A stretch of DNA of 64,000 nt from Amphibalanus amphitrite (lineage: Eukaryota; Arthropoda; Thecostraca; Balanomorpha; Balanidae): contig NW_024883057.1 in NCBI RefSeq assembly GCF_019059575.1, positions 62,001 through 126,000 of the forward strand, in the 5' to 3' direction. The notes beneath the pieces were generated by a model. The model saw only the letters and a program-made list of their open reading frames with translations. It ran no database searches and was not told the origin of the DNA. Below are positions 24,650-37,840 of the stretch, in pieces. Position 1 is the first letter of the stretch; each line of letters opens with the position of its first letter. Both the position numbers and the translations under genes were made by a program.

Positions 24650-25300
24650 TTACGGTGTTAACCTCGAGTCAAGGTCAGGTCACAGCCCGTCAGGTCACGA
24701 AGCTGGTCAAAGGAGGTCATATTGCATATCAATCGATTCGGCAGGTCTTTTCATGTCCATTAGTGGCTTTATCGACTCGGTAGCTTTAGTTGATCGGGAG
24801 TTATTGACGAAAAACTGATAGCCTTAGTTACGTGATAAATGACGTCACGCAAGATCAACAAAGCAAAATTGAAGCATCAGACCTTGCAAAGAGCGCATGA
24901 AATCACGATTCCGTGTGCTTGAGAATTTGAGATAATTGTATATCATTTCCGGACCAAACTAGCAATTTCCATATTCCCCTGACTTTTAATGGTGAGAGAC
25001 TGACCTGATCTCAGGCGACCCTTCAGAAAATCCTAGATATACATTTATACAAGTTGTGAGACCTCTCGATCATACTATAAGATCCTGTAAGTTTCATCTC
25101 CCTATGAAGGCTCTGCACTGAGGGTGTTGCGAAGTTGGAACATTTTAGCACAGTCCTAAAATGTTCATTTTAGGACAGTTTAGGACAGTTTCACACAGTT
25201 CATTTTAGGACTGCTCATTTATGACGTCATAGATCAGTGACCTGACTTGACTTAAAAATGCGGTTGGCGTAAAAAAGTCCGACTTATCAAATCCCGACTA

Positions 25301-25484
25301 AAAAAATCGACTTATAATCTGGTTAATCAAATCCCGACCATGTTTTTACCTGGCCATTAATGTTTTAGCCTTACAGGTGATTGTTTGAACGCGGAAGATG
25401 CTGAATCTTGGTTAACCCCATACTTATCGTATGATAAAGAACGTCAGTGTTAGAAAGTTAATTAACAATTTTATCTAGGATAGT
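25301..25484. other. Spacer between elements A and G
   Basis: AT-rich with two copies of an AATCCCGAC word. It may be decayed element A or host DNA; the boundary is unclear. Confidence 0.3.
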
Positions 25485-25488
25485 TTAA

Positions 25489-27154
25489 AGAGACCCTCCC
25501 ACCTTAACATTAGATTTGAGTTGAGATAGCCAAAATGGGGTCCCTGGCTCACAATTACCGGTTTCGGCACTTACAACATCGAGAAATGCCTTAAATCGGA
25601 AATATTGAATTTCAAAATTGCAGCATTTTGATTCAGAGGGGCTAATGCATAGGTATACCCCTCTGAATGTGTGACGTCAGCGCAGATATCTAACGATTTT
25701 TAACCCGCGCCCTGGTGGGGTCTGTTTATAACGCGACCTGGTGGGGGGGGGGGCTATTTTTTGCCCCCCCCCCCTCGTATCTCCGAAACTACTGGACGGA
25801 TCCGAAAAATTCAAACGGCGTTCGAAAGGCCTGTCAAATTTGTGGAGGGAAACCAAATTTTATTGACCTCGGGGTCACCAATGACGTCACAGGTCAGGTC
25901 AAAGATGAAATGTTTCACCGTTCACGGGTCTTCTAGGGAATGCGCTATAACACCGAGGAAAACGCATTTTGTCGGGAATCAGCGATAGGGCGTCAGTTGC
26001 CTAGTAGATATGTTGCTGTTAGAGGTCACTGGTCATACCAGGTCAGGTCACAGGTCAGGTCGCCAAAGGTCACCAAGGGTCACCACATGAACCAAACTTT
26101 ACTAAGGTTATGCGATGCATGTTTTATGGCCAGTTTTTCATTTCCAACTCAATGGTGTTGGTTATAAGACCATCAGGTACGGTTTAGGTCACTTTCTGGT
26201 GGAGGTCAGGTCAAGGTCAGGTCAAAAAAAGGTCAAATTTCAAAGTTGATATTTTTGCATAAAATGGGTATTGATTCGATGCAGCTCGTCACGGGGAGTC
26301 TAATGGTGGTCTTTGTTTTGCGCTACGAGGTCTAGAATTGCTGAAAATTGAGTTTGAAAATTTGACGTCATCAATTTTGAACAGTTTTTTTCGCTATAAC
26401 TTGGCCAAAAAAAGAGGTATCGATCTCAAATTTGGTATGTAGATAGAAGGCGGTAAGGACTATCACATATATTCCTTTTTTTTGGAAATTCAAAAAACTT
26501 TTTGAATTTTTTGGCTATTATATTCAAAAAATCTATTTTTTGATTTTTGGGGGTCAAAATCCAAAAATTTCAAAAATCCGAGATAGCAGTTTTGTAGCCC
26601 TGTCCATTCTACAGCTTTTATGTCTGTATCATTTTTCTGTATTTGCAAAGCTATAGGCCTGACAGCTCTTCCCGCGAAACCCTTTTTTGGGTCGAAAACG
26701 GCAGAACATGACGTCACTCTGACGTCATTTCCGGCCAAACTATCATTGCCTTTGGAAAAATTGTTGGTCACAATGTGTAAAATTGATGTCCGGGAGGGTA
26801 CTGAAAGTTTGGTGACGATCGGCGTAGTGGTTCTGGAGATATATCGAAAAGTCTGGAGGGGGGGGGCAAAAAATAGCCCCCCCCACCAGGTCGCGGGTTA
26901 AATGTTTGACTAAAACATTTTGTAGCACGCGGTGGTATATGCTGCTTAGCGCGCAACAAATGCCGCACTTTCAAATAAAGTCGCTAGGAACAGCGGAGAT
27001 CCCAAAAAGTAAACAAAAGTAAAAGTCTAATATCTTGAAAACCGGTGAATATTTTTCGATGAAATTTGATAGATATTCGTTTTTGCTCTTTCTGAACCGA
27101 GCGACATCACTTTCATGCCAATTCATTAACGTTTTTGAAGGTGGGAGGGTCCCT
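25489..27154. mobile_element. TTAA-flanked element G, host of element D
   Basis: The termini are AGAGACCCTCCCACC (left) and GGTGGGAGGGTCCCT (right), flanked by TTAA at 25485-25488 and 27155-27158. With D removed it is about 460 bp, a MITE-sized element. As for 7460-8322, a TA target duplication is possible, so the superfamily is unsettled. No coding capacity was seen. Confidence 0.75.
25704..26897 (-). mobile_element. piggyBac-like element D, inserted in G
   Basis: TTAA at 25700-25703 and 26898-26901. It runs in the opposite orientation to C and E. The double end is on the left (CCCGCGCCCTGGTGGGG, spacer, AACGCGACCTGGTGGGG) and the single end on the right (complement of CCCGCGACCTGGTGG). GC hairpins lie near 25742-25774 and 26857-26885 with a GCTATTTTTTGC loop. 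The interior contains AGGTCAGGTCA runs (26035-26070 and 26205-26235) and TGACGTCA at 25882, 26363, 26708 and 26719. No transposase was seen. Confidence 0.9.
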
Positions 27155-27158
27155 TTAA

Positions 27159-28009
27159 TTCAAGTGGGTATAATCCGACTTGACAATTTACTAGGAAGGT
27201 TTTGCAGCGCTATTAGTTCGGCCATGTTCGGCATTTAATTATAAATCATTGCTAATTTTGATCCGGATATCGTTATTCAATGCTGGCCTTTGCGTCCTCA
27301 GAAAAGTTGTTTATAGTCATGAAGGCTTGCATTGACCCATACTTTCCATTTTTCAGCACCATTATTCGCCGTAGTTGACCAGATGTTTTTCTTCAGCTCT
27401 CCCCTGAATCCTTTGGCTTAGACCTGGCGTATCACCCGTGCATTGCAAGACGCACCTACCACACACAAGTTCATGATCCCCACGAACCCACATCAGCGTC
27501 CGTTCGCTTGGTGTGTGACCCCTTGACCTTTGGCCGCGACAACTGCCAGCTTGCTGGAGCACCCCTCCCTACACGCGCTGCCCCGCCCGCTCCCCTCCCT
27601 CCCCCCCCGGGTCGTGTCACGAAGGTTCGGGCTTACGCTACTACCGGCCGCTGCGCAGCTGTCACCTAGCGCTTGGGAATGTGTGGTCTGGTGCGGATTC
27701 AGCCAACTACCGGCTCGCGACACCAGCGCCACGTAGTGGCGACGGTACATTCTTTTTAGACACACTGTACCTACCTGGCTATGCCTACTTGAATAGGTAG
27801 ATAACTATTTTTTGTCGATAACAGTCGTTAAGTTTTCTTCTTTTTTTTGGGGGGGGGGGTAGAAAAACACGTTTTGCGAGCTTCGGACACTGCAGGAGGA
27901 ACAAATGCCTCGAATTCTCCCCTCAACTTTGATCTGCCAGTGACCAAAGGCACGCGTTCTTTACCAAAGCGGATACACCTAGTCGTAGGAAGTGGCATGA
28001 AATATGAAC
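27159..28009. other. Unannotated DNA
   Basis: Mixed sequence with a pyrimidine-rich patch at 27560-27610 and a T8G11 run at 27842-27860. No gene was seen. Confidence 0.35.
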
Positions 28010-28012
28010 TTA

Positions 28013-28288
28013 AGGTCTGGCGCCTTGCACTAAGAGTTTTTTTTTGCGTGCGTTTTTTGCGGGTTTGCGTGTTTTGCTTAATATAATATCGTTCCAGAAA
28101 CAAAACGATCTTACTTTTTTGTGATGTTTTTATATTAAATTTTGGTTAATATAAGAGCCTATAGTAGCTTTTGTATATAACCAATGTAAAAGTTATATTA
28201 TTTTTCACTTTTTCTAGAATGATATTATGCAAAAAAAAACGCAAACCCGCAAAAACGCACTCAGAAAACGCATAGTGTAGCCAGGCCC
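28013..28288. mobile_element. PIF/Harbinger-like MITE
   Basis: The termini pair as AGGTCTGGC (left) and GCCAGGCCC (right), flanked by TTA at 28010-28012 and 28289-28291. A 3-bp TWA-type duplication is typical of PIF/Harbinger. The inverted repeats are long and imperfect: GCGTTTTTTGCGGGTTTGCG near 28048 pairs with CGCAAACCCGCAAAAACGC near 28238. The two arms meet in an AT-rich centre. It is 276 bp and noncoding. Confidence 0.75.
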
Positions 28289-28291
28289 TTA

Positions 28292-31200
28292 CGTCCTTTT
28301 TCGCTTTTGACTTCAGTTATGCTAAATCTAAGCACATGCCTAGGATATAGTAGGTACTTAATCACGTGTTTCATCTTAGTGCTCCCGTGCTCTGGAAATC
28401 ATAATATTCTCTATGATCTATACCTAACTGATTTTGAGCACTTCTTGTCGTTGTTGAACGGCTGAAGTCCGGCTAAGCTAAGTTTAACTATAAATTGAAC
28501 CTTTCCTAATGGGAGAACACTCCGAACGGAGACCCGGCTCGTGTACAGCCAGTGGCCATCCCAGGTCCTTCCCATGAGAGTGTCCGAGCCCGGCGCCGGC
28601 CGATCAGCAGTCATCGACGGCCTAATGAGCCTACCTGAGCGCCGCCGCGCCGCTATCGTCCCATCTGCGCCGGCATCGGCGCCGCGCCGCAGCTGCCGAC
28701 GCGCGCGCTGTTTTTGCCGCCGCCGCGCGCGTAATTGCCGCCTAATTCGCGGCGCCGGCGACGCAGTGCGTACTGGCGGGACGCGCCGACAATTATCGTG
28801 TTGGTTTTGTGCCGGCGTGGATAGCCGGGTGGAGGGCACGGTGGGACGGGCCCGCTAGTCAGGTGATGGGCAGGTGACGGACGGTGATGATACGGCTCGA
28901 CTGTCCTCCCCCCTCCGACCCCTGTCTCCGGCCCCGGTCATCTGTCCGGCCGGGACCCTCGTCCCGAGACCGGGGACCGGGGTCCGCGGCCCGCCCACGT
29001 GATCAGCCTCGTCGCCGATTGATTGGGCGGCCGTCACCGACGGCGGTGTCTGCGCTCCTCCCGCCTCTCTCCCCGCCTCTCTCCCCTCTCGCCGGCCGGT
29101 GGAGGGCCGATCAATGAGTGGCCAGGCTGGCGGGGAGCACCCCCCCTCCCCACAGCGACCGATGGCCACTGTCCACCGCCCGGGGCCACCATCCCCTCCC
29201 CTTCCCTCTCCCTCGGTTGGCACATTGGCCACCGGGGCGCGACCTCCGCCGCCACCGCCGCCAAAAACGCGTGCTGCCTCGCAAACATGTTTTGCGTGTA
29301 TGCTTTATCGCGTGAACTTTATGATAATCTAGAGCTTCAAGGCGAAGCCGGACTGATGAGTGTTTTCAAATTGGCTACATTGATGGCATCACATGAAAAA
29401 ATGTGTGCATTTGTTGCAGCCGGCAGCCGACCGGCAAACTAGCGGAAGCTCATTTAACTCCTTTTGGCGAGAAACGGGCGAGTTCAGCATCCGTTGAAAT
29501 ATGGTTCCCCCGGATGAAAAATGTTCCATTGTAGTCCAGCCTGCAACAAAGAGCTGCACTCATCAGAGCAGAACTAGTGTGAAATGTGACTCATTTGACC
29601 TCATCAGCAGTGGGGCTAACGCGCACGCATTAACCCGCCAGCGCCTGCCAGCGTGCTCCATCACCTCCAACCTGCTCCGTTCGCACGTTGCGCGCTACAC
29701 TTTGCGCCGGCGTGGGACGCAGTATACGGGTGCGGTGCGCTCGCGCGCGAGTGCGTGTCCCACAATTAGCGGGCCGCTGACATTATAGCGGCGCACGGCG
29801 TTAGCGGCGTACGTCGCCGGCCAATTAGCGTCGGCTCTGCGGAGAGCGGCAGCCAGTGGACCGGCGGAAGTGCTCATTACATCTGATGAGCCGCCACGCC
29901 GCAGCCGACCGCCAATTATTGAAAGGCACTCCTCTGCCCGAGCGGCGCCGGATGGCAGCGCCGGCGCGGCGCGGTGGCTCGCGCTCTGTTCTGAGCGAAA
30001 CTCGTGGTCCGCGGCACCAGTGCCTGTGTGTGCTAACGTTTATCTAGATGCTATATATGTCAAAAAAATCTTCTGAAATATAAAAAAATGTTGCGAGAAA
30101 CAGCGATAAACGGAAACTGTGCGTTGCCCCAATCGGGGAGAAACACAGTCCTGCCAGTGTTTTCACATATTCCGTCCTTCCCCGAGCGAACGTTTTTCAC
30201 TGATCTCAAAACCAAATCAATCAGCGCGCGAAAGATTATTTGTGAGTGAGTAACGTCCTTTCCCCAAGAGCGTAGGTATCTATAATGTCTGAGGCAAATA
30301 GGGTGCTGAGGACTACGCTGAATGGGCGTATTTATCATGCATTAGCCAGGTAAATGGGAACGAACCACAGCGCTGCTTTCACTCTTTCCACTCATTTTCA
30401 ACCTCAGCGCGTTTCAATTTACACATCCTTTCCCAAATGCACCGTTCCACCCTTCTACGTTCTGAATGGCTGGCATCTCGCTCCGAATTCCGGACCCTTC
30501 TCTGTTTACTTTTACCGGAAGATATCCCCTCGAATTTCGGCTGATATCACCGTAACCTGTCTGCTCCGGCGCACGGGGGCGTCGTTGCTGGCGCCGGAGC
30601 GCCACAAAGGCCGCAGCCGACTGTGGCGAGCCCGGCGCGGACGGCCGCGCCGCCGCCGCCGCCGCCGCGCCGCGTCCGGCTCTATTGGATTAGCCGATTG
30701 TGTGGCGGTGCGCGCTGCGTGCTTCCGTTAGCCTTTGGCGTGTTTGGCCGCAGGCTACTATTGACGTGTCCGACGGCTCGGTACGGGAGCAGTGGTAACG
30801 CCAGGGCCGAGGGGGGGGGGGGGGGACACGGCTCAGTGGCGAGAACGAGAGCAGATCACTGTGGAACTCTAAACTGAAACACACACTACATTAGACACTA
30901 CACAGCACACACTAGAAACATAAACTAAATGTTCAGGGAACGTTTAGCAATATTTGAAAGCAGCATTGCAAATGTTACGTGCCCGTCTCAAACAATAGGT
31001 GTACCCACGCAACACATAAACGGGCGAACGCAGGGAACTAGAGACGAACGGCGACCGCACTAGACGCACCCTCACAGGCCACAGGATGGACTCACAGGAC
31101 GGACTCACAGGACGGACCCTCACAGGCCACGCCACCAGCCACTAAAGGGTCCGTTATGAGGGGAAATGACACGGCTGCTTGAGACCCGGAGGGGAACGGC

Positions 31201-31346
31201 AAGGGAGCGCAATACGATGGGCCGAGCGTAGCGCAATGCTACTGAAAGAAGGAGATATAGAGGTTTGGGGCATGCAATATGTTAGCTGCAGCATTTTGAT
31301 CCCGCAAATAAAGTTCAACGAGAAATGGACGCATGCAATGATATAG
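28292..31346. other. GC-rich blocks and spacers, no gene
   Basis: 28560-28860, 28900-29260, 29620-30010 and 30560-30880 are GC-rich with overlapping open frames but no protein-like pattern. AT words include CGCGTAATTGCCGCCTAATTCG (28728 on) and CCAATTAGCG (29820). G13 occurs at about 30811. 31075-31125 holds a 14-bp degenerate repeat, GGACTCACAGGACG. AT-rich spacers separate the blocks. Confidence 0.3.
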
Positions 31347-31354
31347 ACTATAGA

Positions 31355-31711
31355 CAGTGGCGGATCCAGGATTTTCACTGGGGAGGGGCTGCAGGTCATA
31401 ATTGGGCGCCACGCCCCGGATGGGCGCCATAGTCGCATCGTATTGGCGCTGAAATATTGGCGCCCAGTGGCCCTGACAAGAGGCGCCCAGGATCAGTATG
31501 TACAGTGACACCACACGATTGGAAATATCGGTGCGGTGCGTACTGAAACGACGTTATTCGACTGATTTTTGCATCCTAGTCCTAGTATGCGGCACTCCGA
31601 TGAGTTGCGAATTGAAAATTGGCGCCACTGCGCCTTCGGCGCAGTGGCGCCAGTTTTCCTTGGGTGGGGGCTGCCAGCCCCCGCAGCCCCCCCCCCCTGG
31701 ATCCGCCACTG
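31355..31711. mobile_element. hAT-like MITE with a perfect internal hairpin
   Basis: The ends are CAGTGGCGGATCCAGG (left) and CCTGGATCCGCCACTG (right), a perfect 16-bp inverted repeat. They are flanked by an exact 8-bp duplication ACTATAGA at 31347-31354 and 31712-31719, the target size of hAT elements. Inside, GGCGCCACTGCGCC, a TTC loop and GGCGCAGTGGCGCC (about 31620-31650) form a perfect 14-bp stem. It is 357 bp with no coding capacity. Confidence 0.9.
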
Positions 31712-31719
31712 ACTATAGA

Positions 31720-34700
31720 GGCAATGCTCTTCGTCACTTACGCAGACGCTCCCTTAAAAATGAGAAATGATTAGTGCCTACGTTATACCCATATCTTTGA
31801 AAATAACTCATTGCACACTGTAACACATATCCTCAAGCTTGTCTTCAGTTGAAAGTCGTGCCTAGTTTTGAACGCACAACCAGATATTAGCCATGCTCGG
31901 GCTTTGCCAGCCGCACTGTAGTAAGATATGGTCATTGGCACGGCCACCAAGCCGTTAAAATTCAAAATGCTCGGCTTGAAATACAGCATTGCACCTGGTC
32001 TCTTTCATCCTTTGTGCGCTCTATTGTTTTACCACATTCATGCGAGATTTGACAATAAATCCTTTGTTTGAGTGCAGTGCCGCCATCGGCAGGCATCTAT
32101 CGGCCCTTTGTGTGCCCACGGGCCGGGTATTTCGGAGTGCGGATGGCGGCGCCCCGAGTTCCCTGAACAGGCCGCCAGCGCGGGGCGGAGGGGTCAGCGC
32201 GGCGCCGCCGTGATGGCTTTATTTCACGGCAGAATTATACGGCGATGGGCGCCGTTCGCGGGCCAATCGCCGTTCACAGGCCTTGCAGCTGCCGCGCCGC
32301 GCCGGCGGCCACAATGCCGGGCCAGGCCGCGCTCCGGGGCGCCCGTTCTTCACAGGAAGCGTGCCCGCCAAAAGGCCGATAGGCGTCATATGGCCATGGT
32401 CTCGGCGCTCTCAAAACGCTGGACTATCATCATCAGCTATCTGGAACGGGCGTGGCGCGCCGGCCAGGCGGCCAGCCGGCCCAGCGGCGCCGGTTACGAT
32501 GCGTGACTCGAGTAATGACTACAGAGGACTCGGCGCTATCACTTCCTCTCAATTGCGCCATCTTGCAGGCGGGCTGGCCAATTAGGTGGACGCTGCGCTG
32601 GTGCGCGTTCGACAGGGAGGCTCGTTAGTTTCTGCGCCGAACGCCCGCCTCTGTTCCCAACACGGCTCTGCTGAAACGCTGACCGCTAATGGCCGTCCGG
32701 CCGCGCGTCCCGGCGCGAATTCCCACGGCCGCCCGGTCCTCCGGTCTCCCACAACTGCAGCGCTGCCTCCGATGCTGCGCCGCAGCGCCCCGGTGCCGTG
32801 CGGCACAGCCTACCCGGCCCGCCATGGTGCCGGAAACTCGGCCGGCCGACACGGCGAGCGTGAAATCTAACACCTCGGCCGGCGGCAGCCAACCAGGACG
32901 GGCGCCGCCCCCGCCCCCGCCCCGGCGCCCGCCACTCGCCACTGGGGCTGATAATCGGCGGACGTCGGCGGGTGTCGAAAATGGCGCCGGGCGTCGGCGG
33001 CGAGGTGTGAACAGCGACACCTCGGCTGGGCGCGCGCCCATTGGCCGGGTGGGCGGGGCCAGCGGCCGCGCGCCGCCGCCAGCAAAGGTGTGAAAACCGA
33101 CACCTGCGAACGGCGCTGCCATTGGCCGTCACGGCCGGCCCGCCGCCAATCATCGACACGCACAGAAGAGGCCGGCGCGCGGGGGAGGGAGGGGCGCCGC
33201 CGCCGGGCCGCGGGAGGGTGGGAGAGAAGGGAGGACTCCCCACACCATCCGTCACCGCGCTCTGACGACCAAGGGGAGACGGACAAAGGAGACGTAGACG
33301 TAGGCAGTGGGGAGGAATACAGCGGCGTAAGATCAGAACGAAGACGCACCCGGGCCAATATCAAACTGTGTCATCATCCGAAAAGTCAGAGGACTGGTGA
33401 TAATTTTGACCCGGAACCCGGTATTGATGAGCTGAGTGAACAGACTGCGTGTCGCCGGGCATTTCTGCGTTTCCGAACACCGGCTAAGATTGAGAGCGCG
33501 GTCGGTACGGACGGACACCCTGACAGCCAGACAGATGGGGTAAGCGCCGTGCGTACGGGGAGGAATGCCACAGAGCCAGTTGGACATTTCCCACATAACT
33601 GCTGCCAAACGCCGACCGTCCTCCGATCTTCAGCCGTCGGGTTTCACTCTGAGTGAGATCACCCGTCTGCGAGGGGAGGAATTCGACGCTCACTGGTGGA
33701 AGGACGCGTCACGTCCTAAGGAGTTCAGTTAATCTAATATAATCTGAGCAGGACGTCTGCTTTTCGGTTTCCATCAAAAGTCCCTATTTCGTTGCGCTTG
33801 AGGAATGCCCTGCCAAAATGACAATTACGTTCTGCTGCCGCACCTGTCACCACGATGGCGAAACATATTGCGGCCGCTGATAAGTGATCTCATGAAGCGG
33901 CGTCTCATTAATTTCTGCTGCGACTGCGGCCGGCGGCGCCTTTTCCGCGCCACCGTTCCGTTCAGATTGCAGCGCCTTTTTACAGCCGCTCGCGGCGCCT
34001 TTGAAACCCGTCTTTTGAAGCCGGCGCGACGGCCATTTTTCGCATCACCTGAATTTTCACGAGACGGCTTTTCGCATCACCTGCATTTCCGTGAGGGGGT
34101 CCGTCATCGACTGGGCGACCGTGCCCCTCCCTGACCCCCCCCCCCCCGAGGCCGCGGAGTCCGGGCCTTCTGAGGAGCCGCCGGCCGATATCATCGGCAG
34201 TTTTTAATTGTTATAGATGTATTAGCCGGTGGCGCGCCGGGTCGGTGATTTAGTGCCGTGCCGGCCGCGCGCTGCGAGGCCGCGCGGCGCGCCGCCCGTC
34301 GCCGAGACACGTCAACCCTTTCAGGGTAATCGGGCGGGCTTTGATATGCCGCCGAGCGGCGCTGCCACCGAGCCGCGCCGGTTTGATGTGCCGCACCAAT
34401 GGCGCGGCGAGCGGCGGCGCGGCGCGACCATCGGCGGCCAATCCGCTGCGCCCACGGCCGCCTCGCGTCGCGCTGCCGTCGCGGACGCCGGCAGACACCG
34501 TCAAAATGTGTGTGATTTATGGCCTGACGGTGGCGGCTGAGTCTGGCAGGAATCTGACCGGTGGCGGTGCCGCTGACCGCGCCGATGCCTGTCCCCGAGA
34601 CCGCCGCTATCCGGAGGCCGCCGCTGTCCTCGGATACCGGAGAAGCTGCGGCAGCCACCGCCCGCCGCCGCAGCTGCCAACCCATGCAGGACTGGCGATT

Positions 34701-35265
34701 GAACGCGGGAGAGTCAGGGTCATCTCAGTACCGATAATTAGTGCAATTTTTGTTCAGCAACAGATGGCTTACGTGAACGGTCAAACTCAAACTGTGCTCA
34801 TTATTTGTATTCAGTTCACATTAAAAACATCAGCACTGCCTCTTACGCCTGCCTCGTCCTTCACTAACTCCTTTTTACCCTTTCTGTTCCGCTCTCATCC
34901 CACTCAAGCCGTGTGTTGTCTTTCTCTCGGATAATTTCCTGCTCTCCCCTCGCTGGCTCCTGTGGCTCTCTCCCCGGCACCCCTCTGTCTCGCTGTCGCT
35001 CGTTTCGTCGGGGCCACCCGTTCTGCGGCGCCCACTAGCCGAGCCGGCCATCTCCATAATCAATAGGGAGGCGCACGCTAATGCATTAATTGCCGCCGCC
35101 ACTGAAGATGCGTCACTAATGCCACTTCTCCATTACCGGCGACAACCGTGACGCTGGGACGAGCAACTAGGCGCGCCGACTCGGCACAACCTGTTCTCGT
35201 TTGTGCATTGGTCTTTGATTGTTGATTACCTATTTCTCTCCGTTGCCAATGCTTGTTGCTATCGG
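31720..35265. other. AT-rich lead then a long GC-rich region with ATTA words
   Basis: 31720-32060 is AT-rich. 32060-35170 is one of the longest GC-rich regions in the window, with words such as GGCCAATTAGG, GCTAATGGCC, CTGATAATCGG, CTCATTAATTTCTGC and CTAATGCATTAATTGCCG (35080 on). A C-run of about 14 occurs at 34133-34147. Open frames up to about 190 codons occur on both strands, overlap one another and are compositional. Candidate regulatory DNA only. Confidence 0.3.
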
Positions 35266-37300
<2,035 letters not shown>

Positions 37301-37840
37301 GTCAGACCAGCCGCCTTTTGCCCGTGTTCAGGACTAAGGACATGTGAAGCAAATGTGAAAAAGCTTTGTAAGCTCCCAGTGTATATTCTACAATCTACAT
37401 CCAGCGATGATTAAAGCTGCTTAGCTGAAAAGCTACTTATTCGGTGAATATTTAGCTTAGCCCTTGCAATGTTTCAACCAACGACCTTCTCTGCAAGAAG
37501 GAAATTTTGAACCTAGATAATGAATCAGCGTTCAGCCTTTTGAGACGGTAACCTGATTCACAGCAAAGCTGAGTTAAAAACCCAAGTAAACGACTTCATT
37601 GATTCAATGGAGTAGGTACTAGCGACTTAAATCTCGTGGTCGTCCCAACTCCCAGAACATATTCATTTCAAGTGCAGGTGTTCAATGTGTTAATCAGATT
37701 AGCTGAGAACAGATTTAATGGGTGCCTTCGCGCACAGTTCTATTTTAGGCAGGAACGTGCTTCGTCGGTGGCCTATTAGTCTGAGGGAGTAAGTATCCCA
37801 GCATAAGTACCTATATGGGGCACACTGATCGCACCAGTCC
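37301..37840. other. AT-rich spacer
   Basis: Nothing beyond short AGCTTAGC words was seen. Confidence 0.4.

Larger units (their letters stand above)
22263..25300 (+). mobile_element. Old piggyBac-like element A, outermost of the nest; right end not found
   Basis: A TTAA at 22259-22262 followed by CCCTCACCGGACC looks like a family left end. Inside are a GGGGGTT...AACCCCC hairpin (22307-22343) and GGTCAGGTCA words. Element B is inserted 335 bp in. Beyond B, 24661-25300 resumes with family-type sequence: TTATGACGTCATAGATCAG followed by TGACCTGAC, closely like the internal repeat of H1. I could not find a matching right terminus, so the right limit is approximate and the copy is decayed. Confidence 0.5.

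Noticed and set aside
25400-25425. TTAACCCC as another piggyBac-like end
   Set aside because: It lacks the following tag and G-run, and there is no partner end.
28040-28260. Possible tRNA- or SINE-like fold
   Set aside because: The pairing is explained by the inverted arms of the MITE. No A/B box or poly-A tail was seen.
32600-33660. Overlapping frames of up to about 190 codons on both strands
   Set aside because: GC-rich DNA lacks stop codons by composition. The frames overlap on both strands and none shows a domain or codon bias of its own.
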